NCBI GenBank assembly: GCA_002788865.1
Contig: PFSC01000093.1
Span: 1 to 6,973 of the forward strand
Direction: 5' to 3'
DNA from: Candidatus Roizmanbacteria bacterium CG_4_9_14_0_2_um_filter_39_13
Lineage (GTDB): Bacteria; Patescibacteriota; Microgenomatia; UBA1406; GWC2-37-13
DNA: 6,973 bases
The position numbers were made by a program, and so were the translations under genes. The notes beneath the pieces are model-generated. The model saw only the letters and a list, made by a program, of their open reading frames with translations, was not told the origin of the DNA and did no database searches. Positions 1-6,405 of this stretch are shown piece after piece. The stretch's first letter is position 1, and each line of letters opens with the position of its first letter.

Positions 1-145
1 TGTTGTAACTGTAATTCTTCCATTTATTTAGCCTACCATATTCCTTTCATTTGGACAACTTATTCAAGTTAGTTGCCTAAGTACCACATTTACACATTAG
101 GAAGTATAGTTTAGCTTGATTTAGCAATCTTTACATTTTTATTAA
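1..145. other. AT-rich non-coding stretch upstream of the YD-repeat gene
   Basis: All three + strand frames are interrupted here. In the frame of the following gene there are stops at 107-109 (TAG), 122-124 (TAG) and 143-145 (TAA). A hand count gives roughly 30% G+C, below the roughly 40% of the first half of the gene that follows. The only short patterns are TTGGACAA at 51-58, repeated at 153-160, and TTTAGC at 27-32, 110-115 and 120-125. A TATAGT at 105-110 resembles a -10 box but has no -35 partner at normal spacing. I see no RNA gene or inverted repeat worth calling. Confidence 0.6.
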
Positions 146-181
146 AAAGCAGTTGGACAAGTCAGGATCAAATACGGACTT

Positions 182-2632
182 GTGACTAAGACCGCTGCGC
201 CAGATGGTCAAAAGTCGTATATATTTTATGATGAATACTTACATTCCACTCCTCTTTGTGTGGTTACTGTTTCTGCAGATGCGGTGGGCGATCTTGATAG
301 TCAGTCTCAAGAAAGGCTATGTGATGTCGGTCAAGACAAAGGCAAAAAGATAGCCCAAAAATTATTTTTTGAAAACCGAGAAAACACCTTAAAACAGCTC
401 CCCAAATATTCAGAAGATGCAAATGGGGCAAGAACAAGCTATAAGTTTGATGAATATGCAAGAGTAACAGAGGTGTATTCGCCGAAACTTGATAAACCAA
501 ACGAATCGTTGAATTTTCCTTCTCAACAGGCATTTTACTATGATAGTACAACCCCCATGAGGACAAGAACACAAGTTAAAACCTTGCTACCTGATAATTC
601 AGAGGTAATAATGGTATCTGATTCGTTTATGGACGGCTTTGGCAATCCTTACCAAACAGTTAATTACAATAATATAGATAAAGATGGAGAGTACGCCTTA
701 GTTTATTATCAAACATTTAATGGTATAGGTCAAGTGACAAGCAAGGTGACCAATATTCCTGTACGCGATCTAAAATCAGAAGGATCTCCAAAACTGGTCG
801 AAATATCAGTATTGGGTGAACGAAGGGGTTTGGCAAATATTGAGCAAACAACCTACGACTACTTTAGCAGACCAGTTGAAGTAAAAATTACGGCTGGGGG
901 TGAGGGTGCAAGCGTTTCTCCCAAAGTTACACGCACAAGTTATAACGGGTATGAAGTAAATGCTTTTGACGTCGTCAATAATCAGGTAAAAAGAGTAATG
1001 GACGGACTGGGTCGAGAGGTCAAAACGGTGAATTATCTCTGTGAGACTAGTGATTCAAACTGCACTCAAAACAACGGAAAACCGATAGAAACGAATACTA
1101 CATACGATATTTTGGGAAATCCATTGGAAATAAAAGATTCAAACGGCATTGCGCTCAAAACGGTTCTTTACAACACGGTTTCTATGCCACTCCAGATCAC
1201 CGATGTTGACAGGGGTATATCTAAAATGTATTATGACGATTACGGTCGCGCTCAAAAGACAGTTGATGCGAAAGGAACAAGAGCAGAAACCCAATATGAT
1301 GGTTTTGGCAGAGTTCTTGTGAATTCTGTATTTTCAGGAAATAACGCTGTGCGAATAACAACAAATGAGTATGATACCGATAAGATTGGCGCCCTGTATA
1401 AAACAACATTAAATGGAATGCTTCCGGTTCATGGAACAAAGTTGGTACAAGAAGTGACTACAACATCAAATTATGCCGGCGCCCCATTAGAATCTACTAC
1501 TACAACACTTGATGTTAGCGCATATGAAAAAGGTCAGTTAACTTATATTACCAAAGTTGACAACAATGCCTATTCTCAAACTGGATTACTTATCAATACA
1601 ACATCAAGATTAAAAGATACAAACGAGATCTTAGATGATATCTCATACTCATATCATAAAGATTTAGAATTAAAAGCTTTAACAGATAATACAATCAAAA
1701 AGCCAATACTTAACAATATAATTAGCGATTATAAAGGACAGATATTATCATACACATTGGGTCTTGGTGATAATCCTTTAACAACAACAAATGCATATGA
1801 CAATCTTTCTAGATTAACAGAAAAGAAAACTATATTATCTAAAACTTCTGATTTACTTGATAATCTAATATATGCATATAATGACGCTTCAAATATTAGG
1901 CAAACTGTTCAAACAGATGATCCTTCAACAAAATCTACCATTACTAAATCATACACATATGATTCGTTTTCAAGATTAAAATCTGTGGCAGGGGCAACTT
2001 CGGAAGAGTTTAAGATAAGTGACGTAGGCGCGCTTACCTATAAAAAAGAGGGCTCAGATTTAGTTGAGAGTAAGTTTGCATCTGACTTAATCGACTCGGG
2101 AATCAGCAATCCTTGTTCTGATGCTCTTTACACTCGTCTTACTGGTTATAAAGAAAGCGAAAATAGCTGTCCTTATCATGCGTTACTTTTATCTACAAAA
2201 AATGACAAAGCAACGGCTTATTTGTACGATAAAAATGGCAATCTGATAAAAGAAAAAAACAATGATCTGACTTACAAAGTTTATACGTATGGAGTTTTAG
2301 ATTTACCAGTCAAGATAGAAGAGTTCGATGGGAACAAAAAGTCTATTAATCTGACTAAATTTATGTACGGCTTGGGAGGCCAACGAATAGGCAAAATCGG
2401 GCAAACAAACGCTCCAGACCCGAATCCCACTATTGACGCGTGTCCAAATTTTGCTTTAGGAGATGCGAATTGTGACGGCTTGATAACAAATTCTGATTTC
2501 GATATTTGGAGATCAGAATTTACAACTCGAGGCAATGAAGGTGCGACGAAAATTTCTGACTTTAACCAAAACGGAATTGTTGACAATCCCGATTACGAAA
2601 TTTGGAGACAAAGCAGATTTCCCAATAATTGA
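182..2632 (+). CDS. Rhs/YD-repeat protein with C-terminal dockerin, probably 5'-truncated
   Basis: The 816-residue product is built from tyrosine-aspartate (YD) repeats of the Rhs/TcB/SpvB type, which in known relatives form a large hollow beta shell. Visible units include YDEY (16-19), DGFGN (151-155), YDYFSRP (225-231), DGLGREV (274-280), YDILGNP (308-314), YDDYGR (351-356), YDGFGRV (372-378), YDNLSRL (539-545), YTYDSFSRL (591-599) and YDKNGNL (682-688). Residues 757-812 are a dockerin. No Rhs core motif (the usual RxPG...DGxG...YDP region) or toxin tip lies between the last YD unit and the dockerin. The N-terminus starts mid-repeat with no signal peptide. The frame is open back to base 146, and those twelve codons (KAVGQVRIKYGL) also read like YD-repeat strand, so homology probably runs past the GTG. 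The GTG has only a weak AGGA at 164-167, about 14 bases away. A remnant of a larger secreted protein is likely. Coding identity is firm; start and functionality are doubtful. Confidence 0.85.
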   Translation: MTKTAAPDGQKSYIFYDEYLHSTPLCVVTVSADAVGDLDSQSQERLCDVGQDKGKKIAQKLFFENRENTLKQLPKYSEDANGARTSYKFDEYARVTEVYSPKLDKPNESLNFPSQQAFYYDSTTPMRTRTQVKTLLPDNSEVIMVSDSFMDGFGNPYQTVNYNNIDKDGEYALVYYQTFNGIGQVTSKVTNIPVRDLKSEGSPKLVEISVLGERRGLANIEQTTYDYFSRPVEVKITAGGEGASVSPKVTRTSYNGYEVNAFDVVNNQVKRVMDGLGREVKTVNYLCETSDSNCTQNNGKPIETNTTYDILGNPLEIKDSNGIALKTVLYNTVSMPLQITDVDRGISKMYYDDYGRAQKTVDAKGTRAETQYDGFGRVLVNSVFSGNNAVRITTNEYDTDKIGALYKTTLNGMLPVHGTKLVQEVTTTSNYAGAPLESTTTTLDVSAYEKGQLTYITKVDNNAYSQTGLLINTTSRLKDTNEILDDISYSYHKDLELKALTDNTIKKPILNNIISDYKGQILSYTLGLGDNPLTTTNAYDNLSRLTEKKTILSKTSDLLDNLIYAYNDASNIRQTVQTDDPSTKSTITKSYTYDSFSRLKSVAGATSEEFKISDVGALTYKKEGSDLVESKFASDLIDSGISNPCSDALYTRLTGYKESENSCPYHALLLSTKNDKATAYLYDKNGNLIKEKNNDLTYKVYTYGVLDLPVKIEEFDGNKKSINLTKFMYGLGGQRIGKIGQTNAPDPNPTIDACPNFALGDANCDGLITNSDFDIWRSEFTTRGNEGATKISDFNQNGIVDNPDYEIWRQSRFPNN
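1501..1980 (+). other. AT-rich block inside the YD-repeat gene
   Basis: By hand count this stretch is about 28% G+C (133 of 480), against about 41% in 901-1260 (148 of 360) and about 50% in the 60 bases from 1981. Leucine codons here are mostly TTA. It encodes roughly residues 441-600. The first part is poor in YD motifs and the last part has three (YDNLSRL, YNDASNI, YTYDSFSRL). The reading frame is intact through both edges. It may be a segment exchanged from another YD-repeat gene, or a variable part of the shell under different selection. Confidence 0.6.
2450..2617 (+). other. Dockerin-type domain of the YD-repeat protein
   Basis: There are two EF-hand-like calcium loops. Loop 1 has D761, N763, D765, T769 and D772; loop 2 has D793, N795, N797, D801 and D804, each in the dockerin 1-3-5-9-12 pattern. 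Both loops are followed by a short helix with Trp (FDIWR and YEIWR). C754 just before the domain and C764 at position 4 of loop 1 are ten residues apart, exactly as in the neighbouring protein's dockerin. Dockerins bind cohesin domains, and both proteins encoded downstream have a cohesin-like domain. Confidence 0.85.
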
Positions 2633-2644
2633 TTAAAAAAACGC

Positions 2645-2650
2645 TATAAT
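2645..2650 (+). promoter_or_regulatory. Possible -10 box (TATAAT) for the surface-protein pair
   Basis: A perfect TATAAT lies in the 37-bp gap between the YD-repeat gene and the next gene. The hexamer 17 bp upstream (2622-2627, CCAATA) is a poor -35. TTGATT at 2629-2634 looks better but is only 10 bp away. If used, transcription would begin near 2657, leaving a leader of about 13 nt before the ATG at 2670. The sequence is AT-rich, so a chance match is possible. No terminator hairpin precedes it, so read-through from the YD-repeat gene is equally possible. Confidence 0.35.
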
Positions 2651-2669
2651 TAAAATAATCTATAAAAAC

Positions 2670-5108
2670 ATGCCAAACAGAAAAAATATATTTCAAAAAT
2701 TTAGAGTATTATTAATAGGTCTCATTGTCTTGGTTGTGACTTTTGCTATGGCCTATTATTTTTATAAGTATTCTCAACGAACCAAAGCGGCCATAATAGA
2801 TAAACTTATAAACTTTGAGTTTCTTACTCCTTCTATCCAAACATCTGTGGACGACTCTACGTATATCGAAGTTCACATGAGAAGCTCCCAATACAAAATT
2901 TCCGTTGCCACAATTTTGATCAGATATCCGAAAAATATTCTCACTTTTGACAAAGATCACGCCGATGAAGGTTGTCATGATTTGCCTAGTTTGACTGACT
3001 CTCGTGTAGTTGAAGGAGGTAACAATGAGAATTTCAATACCGTCGTCGTGACCAGATTGTCTTCTACTTCAGATGCAAATCTGCCTAGCGGTTTAATATG
3101 TTTTGGTCGTATTTATTTCAAAGGGGCACAAAATGGAACAGGCAAAATAACTTTTTCCCCGGCTGAAACTGAGTTGGGTAATAATTGGAAATGGGACATC
3201 GCAGGTCCAGATGGAGGAAAATTTATCCCGACTTTTGAAGATGGAAAAAATGAGATCGCGGTAACTGTCTCCGATCAACCAATTGTCACCCCCACACCCA
3301 CTATTGATTCAAACGTTACAAACTCACCCACTCCACCACTCGAACAGTTTTCCGAAAAATCCCAAGACATCACATCGTCTTCCCCGTCCAAAACCCTCTA
3401 CTATCCTCTTGTCGTACGCAACTGGCCATCCGGAAATGCGGGAAACACCCAGTGGTCACATATCATTCTTTCAAACCCAAGCGCAGAAACCGCGACTGTG
3501 AGAATAAATATTTGGGCTGCTACAACATATGGCACCATCCAAGCCGGCTCGGAACTGAAGAATTACACAATCTCTATCCCGCCACACGGAACATATAGTT
3601 CCTACAGCGATGAAAACTGGAGAAATATGCCAGATACATATTCCCAAGAAGGAATACAAACTATTGCAGCCCTTTCAATCTCCTCAAATATCGCTATTTC
3701 TGGGATCAATCGCTGGCAGATGAGAAAAGGAAACACATTTGATGGCATACCTGAGCAGGTATTTGATACTCCGCTTATTGCAGATCCCTCGTTCAGTCTT
3801 CATTCTCCGTTGGTAGTAAGGAACTGGCCATCGGGAAAAGAAGGGTATACGCAGTGGTCAGACATCATGCTTTTTAATCCCAATTCTGATGAGATTAGGG
3901 TGAATTTTTCTGTTTTTCATGAAAAAGAGGGCAAAAATGGAGTGCCATTAAAGGAATTCACTAAAACTATTCCTGCACATGGCTGGCTCAATACATATGG
4001 CATGGACGAATGGAAAAATCTTGAAGCAAACTATCCAACATCAGAAATCAAAGCCGCAGTCAGTATAACCGGACCAATAAACAAACCATTTGTCGGCATG
4101 AGTAGATGGAAACTTATCCAAGGTAAAGATAGCCACACCAACCCGACGATATCCACCATAGATACCCCGTTACTTTCCCTAGAAAATAAACTATTCTATC
4201 CTCTGGCCCTTCGAAATTGGCCATCTGGATCTGCGGGACTCACTCAATGGACAGATCTGATTTTGTATAACCCCAATAATGAGGCTGTTTCTGTGAGTAT
4301 AGATATCAGAGAAAATAATCGAACCTCGTCATCACCTCAGTCAGATCGCCCCATAATCATTGCAATCCGACCTCACGGCTATTATGGTACATACGGAACA
4401 GGTTGGCTCGCCATTCCAAGAGCTGAACCTGAGTCTGGACAGACAAACGCAAATGTTTCAATAAATGTCAGTGGAATCTATGGTATCGTAGGCATCAGTA
4501 GATGGAAACTTGTGGAGGGTCACACGGTCACGGGACATCTCCAGAGCCTGAGTGATACACCTCTTATGGGTGAATCCAAAGTAAATGAAGTTGCTTTTCC
4601 GCTCATTGCACGTGGTATTCCAACAGGCATGAATGGAAACAATCTCTGGAATGACACCGCTATTTATAATCCAAGCGATACTCCAAATACCGTATTATTC
4701 CAGCTTTATAGCTCAAGAGAGAGTAATAATTTTAAAAATGGATCAGTTCTTCGAATTTTTAAACAAACTATTGCTCCCCATGACTATCTCAATACCTATG
4801 GATTGGGTCAGTGGCACGCTCTTCCTACAAATAATGCCGATCCAGTCTTCTCTCAAAGCTCTCTTGTAATTCAGTCAGAAAGCCCAGTTTATAGTATTGA
4901 ACGCATGCGGTATCTGAGCGTCCCTCCTCCAAACAACTGTCAGAAGAAACCACTAGGAGATGCAGACTGCAATGATGAAATCAAACCTACAGATTATGAA
5001 GAGTGGGGAGAAGAGTTTGGCCTTACGACAAAGGAAACCATCGCAGACTTCGACAACAACGGTAAAATAAATTTAGACGATTTTGAAATCTGGAGATCTA
5101 ATCTTTAA
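2670..5108 (+). CDS. Membrane-anchored surface protein: cohesin-like domain, four repeat modules, dockerin
   Basis: The 812-residue product starts with a basic N-terminus (MPNRKNIFQK) and one membrane segment (about 12-32), followed by FYKYSQRTKA (31-40). Residues 46-201 are a cohesin-like beta domain, with a strand motif YPKNILTF (86-93) like the YDPxxLxF of cohesins and cysteines C102 and C144. A Pro/Thr/Ser-rich linker (203-241) leads to four tandem modules (from 243, 377, 508 and 641) of unrecognised family. Residues 757-812 are a dockerin. The protein is probably displayed outside the cell on its N-terminal anchor, with the modules as adhesive or ligand-binding units (inferred). The ATG is chosen because it gives the basic residues plus membrane segment. 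No Shine-Dalgarno is visible upstream (AATCTATAAAAAC). It is followed 6 bp later by a paralogue, so the two are probably co-transcribed. The overall class is confident; the modules' function is unknown. Confidence 0.92.
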   Translation: MPNRKNIFQKFRVLLIGLIVLVVTFAMAYYFYKYSQRTKAAIIDKLINFEFLTPSIQTSVDDSTYIEVHMRSSQYKISVATILIRYPKNILTFDKDHADEGCHDLPSLTDSRVVEGGNNENFNTVVVTRLSSTSDANLPSGLICFGRIYFKGAQNGTGKITFSPAETELGNNWKWDIAGPDGGKFIPTFEDGKNEIAVTVSDQPIVTPTPTIDSNVTNSPTPPLEQFSEKSQDITSSSPSKTLYYPLVVRNWPSGNAGNTQWSHIILSNPSAETATVRINIWAATTYGTIQAGSELKNYTISIPPHGTYSSYSDENWRNMPDTYSQEGIQTIAALSISSNIAISGINRWQMRKGNTFDGIPEQVFDTPLIADPSFSLHSPLVVRNWPSGKEGYTQWSDIMLFNPNSDEIRVNFSVFHEKEGKNGVPLKEFTKTIPAHGWLNTYGMDEWKNLEANYPTSEIKAAVSITGPINKPFVGMSRWKLIQGKDSHTNPTISTIDTPLLSLENKLFYPLALRNWPSGSAGLTQWTDLILYNPNNEAVSVSIDIRENNRTSSSPQSDRPIIIAIRPHGYYGTYGTGWLAIPRAEPESGQTNANVSINVSGIYGIVGISRWKLVEGHTVTGHLQSLSDTPLMGESKVNEVAFPLIARGIPTGMNGNNLWNDTAIYNPSDTPNTVLFQLYSSRESNNFKNGSVLRIFKQTIAPHDYLNTYGLGQWHALPTNNADPVFSQSSLVIQSESPVYSIERMRYLSVPPPNNCQKKPLGDADCNDEIKPTDYEEWGEEFGLTTKETIADFDNNGKINLDDFEIWRSNL
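2805..3272 (+). other. Cohesin-like domain of the four-module surface protein
   Basis: Residues 46-201 are predicted all-beta. They match the cohesin-like domain of the next gene in order: KISVATILIRYPKNILTFD against KISGATILVSYPKDILKFD, then VVVTR...LICFGRIYFKG against IAVTK...FFCFIRLAFRG, then a W-[DE]-[IV]-x-G-P-D-G turn, then IAVTVS/VAITVS. C102 and C144 are 42 residues apart, as are the equivalent cysteines in the paralogue. Assignment to the cohesin fold rests on the YPxxIL-F strand pattern and the presence of dockerins, not on a search. Confidence 0.65.
3396..4919 (+). repeat. Four tandem 131-134-residue modules (in-frame repeat)
   Basis: Copies start at 3396, 3798, 4191 and 4590; the last is shorter and most diverged. 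Shared landmarks are: a start of [YFS]PL[VA][VLA]R followed in copies 1-3 by NWPSG; W-[STN]-[HD]...NP; an aromatic turn [PA]-H-[GD]-x(4)-Y-[SG]; then [INM]-[SN]-R-W-[KQ]; and DTPL at the end of copies 1-3. The DNA still shows common ancestry: AACTGGCCATC at 3420-3430 and 3822-3832 with one mismatch at 4215-4225, and AGTAGATGGAAACTT at 4101-4115 and 4497-4511. Alternating hydrophobic strands suggest a beta sandwich. I do not recognise the family. Confidence 0.85.
4938..5105 (+). other. Dockerin-type domain of the four-module surface protein
   Basis: Loop 1 has D764, D766, N768, K772 and D775. Loop 2 has D793, D795, N797, N801 and D804. The helices carry DYEEW and DFEIWR, close to the YD-repeat protein's dockerin. 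C757 and C767 repeat that domain's ten-residue cysteine spacing. Lys at position 9 and Asp-Glu in place of Asp-Gly make loop 1 slightly unusual. The domain ends at the C-terminus, as dockerins often do. Confidence 0.85.
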
Positions 5109-5114
5109 ACCAAT

Positions 5115-6401
5115 ATGTACAACCTCAGACAAACCATAAAGTCAACTATCAAAAAAACACTCCTTGGGGTCATTGCCCTTGCAGTAAGTGTTACTGTACT
5201 TGGATTTTTTTATCAATATAGTCAAAAATCAAAGGCAAGTATGATTGCGATCGACTTTAAATTCTCTCAAACAAATATCGATCTTTCCCCTGAAAATCCA
5301 ACAAAGCAACTAGATATCGAAATTTTTGGACCCAATAAAATATCAGGCGCAACAATCCTTGTTTCCTATCCAAAAGATATTTTAAAATTTGATGGATTCG
5401 AAATGCCTGATATCTGTAGCGGCCTCGACCAGACAGTCAAAACGGTCATAAATGAAGATCTTGGTCAAATCGCGGTCACGAAAGTCAAACCTTCGGCAGA
5501 AGATGACATACTTCCGCCAAAACCAGAGCAACAATTTTTTTGTTTCATACGCCTAGCTTTTCGAGGAATAACGTCAACATCTTCAGAAATACGAAAAGGA
5601 GAAATACAATTTATTGCAGGACCTGTCGGAACCTATGAATGGGAAGTTGTCGGACCAGATGGAGCATATACTCCAAACTATGCAGATCAAAAAGTCGCCA
5701 TCACTGTCTCGAGTGGGACATATCCGACTACCACACCAACTCCAACAGTCGATCCAAACGAAACTCAAACTCCATCCCCCACCCCAACACCTCTCTCGAC
5801 TACTGGGATTCCTCCTGAGACATCTCCCGAGCCAGTATCACAGATACTTGAACAACGAATTGATGCAAAAGCAAACTATCGAATTAAATTTCAAGGCATT
5901 ACCGGACAGCCAAAAAATACAAGTTCTATTGATACAAAACTCGGAATATACCGAGCCAATGGGGTGCAAATTGACACTCGCTCCGTGTCATTCACTCCTC
6001 AGGCAGATGGCACGTGGGTCGCAGATACTGAGTACAAAAATATTCCCAATATTGATTATTACATCACCATCAAGGGACCGAAGCACCTGCAAAAGAAAAT
6101 ATGTGAAACTAATCCAAAAGAAACGGTAAGCGGAACATATCGATGTAAAGATGGAAAAATAAAATTCAAAAAAGGAAATAATACCTTTGATTTTTCTCAA
6201 ATATACATGCTTGCGGGAGATATTCCGCTCCAAAATGGGATCATAGATGCTGTTGATATCATCTATATTCGAAGTAACTTTGGAAGCCAGTCAGCTGAAG
6301 TGATAGCACGAGGAGACCTCAATTATGATGGTATTGTCGACTCCCAAGATTATACTATTATCCTCAACGCCCTCTCATTTAAATATGATGAGACTGAATA
6401 G
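5115..6401 (+). CDS. Membrane-anchored surface protein: cohesin-like domain, linker, small beta domain, dockerin
   Basis: The 428-residue product is a shorter paralogue of the protein encoded just upstream. It has a basic N-terminus with a membrane segment (about 14-33), FYQYSQKSKA (32-41), a cohesin-like domain (45-199, cysteines C101 and C143), and a linker rich in Pro and Thr (201-241). A beta-rich domain of about 110 residues follows (252-362, with C330 and C344, opening ANYRIKFQGI), then a dockerin (366-420) and a short acidic tail. It probably sits on the outer face of the membrane as a scaffold or adhesion protein (inferred). The ATG is only 6 bp after the previous stop, so the pair is likely one transcription unit, perhaps translationally coupled. 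No Shine-Dalgarno is seen in TTTAAACCAAT. The next in-frame Met (43) would discard the anchor, supporting the ATG at 5115. The linker replaces the four-module region of its neighbour, suggesting domain shuffling behind a shared front end. Confidence 0.92.
   Translation: MYNLRQTIKSTIKKTLLGVIALAVSVTVLGFFYQYSQKSKASMIAIDFKFSQTNIDLSPENPTKQLDIEIFGPNKISGATILVSYPKDILKFDGFEMPDICSGLDQTVKTVINEDLGQIAVTKVKPSAEDDILPPKPEQQFFCFIRLAFRGITSTSSEIRKGEIQFIAGPVGTYEWEVVGPDGAYTPNYADQKVAITVSSGTYPTTTPTPTVDPNETQTPSPTPTPLSTTGIPPETSPEPVSQILEQRIDAKANYRIKFQGITGQPKNTSSIDTKLGIYRANGVQIDTRSVSFTPQADGTWVADTEYKNIPNIDYYITIKGPKHLQKKICETNPKETVSGTYRCKDGKIKFKKGNNTFDFSQIYMLAGDIPLQNGIIDAVDIIYIRSNFGSQSAEVIARGDLNYDGIVDSQDYTIILNALSFKYDETE
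5247..5711 (+). other. Cohesin-like domain of the shorter surface protein
   Basis: Residues 45-199 show the pattern DFKFSQTNIDLSP, then a strand LDIEIFG, then KISGATILVSYPKDILKFD, which resembles the strand pair of known cohesins (…YDPxxL-F). C101 and C143 match C102 and C144 of the paralogue in both place and spacing. A G-P-D-G-A-Y turn near 180 matches G-P-D-G-G-K in the paralogue. No search was possible, so the fold call is by pattern. Confidence 0.65.
6210..6374 (+). other. Dockerin-type domain with one irregular loop
   Basis: Loop 2 is canonical: D401, N403, D405, D409 and D412 (GDLNYDGIVDSQD). Loop 1 (GDIPLQNGIIDAVD, D369 to D381) is one residue longer than normal and has Pro at the third position, so calcium binding there may be altered. 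It lacks both the paired cysteines and the Trp helices of the other two dockerins in the window, and probably has a different partner or specificity (inferred). Confidence 0.8.
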
Positions 6402-6405
6402 TATT

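Noticed and set aside
105..110. TATAGT as a -10 box for the YD-repeat gene
   Set aside because: No acceptable -35 hexamer lies 16-18 bp upstream, and the gene appears to have lost its true start.
51..160. TTGGACAA at 51-58 and 153-160 as a target-site duplication around a small insertion
   Set aside because: Deleting the DNA between the copies leaves a TAG in frame at 29-31, there are no terminal inverted repeats, and an 8-mer repeat is weak evidence.
2254..2260. In-frame slippery heptamer A-AAA-AAC in the YD-repeat gene; a -1 shift would meet TGA at 2263-2265 and give a product lacking the dockerin
   Set aside because: A-runs are common in this AT-rich DNA, no stimulatory Shine-Dalgarno or hairpin is evident nearby, and AAC is not the favoured bacterial slip codon.
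5614..6129. A 171-codon overlapping + strand frame inside the shorter surface gene
   Set aside because: It overlaps the cohesin, linker and beta domain in another frame, is low-complexity (Gln/Pro/Leu-rich) where the real frame encodes the Pro/Thr linker, and resembles no protein.
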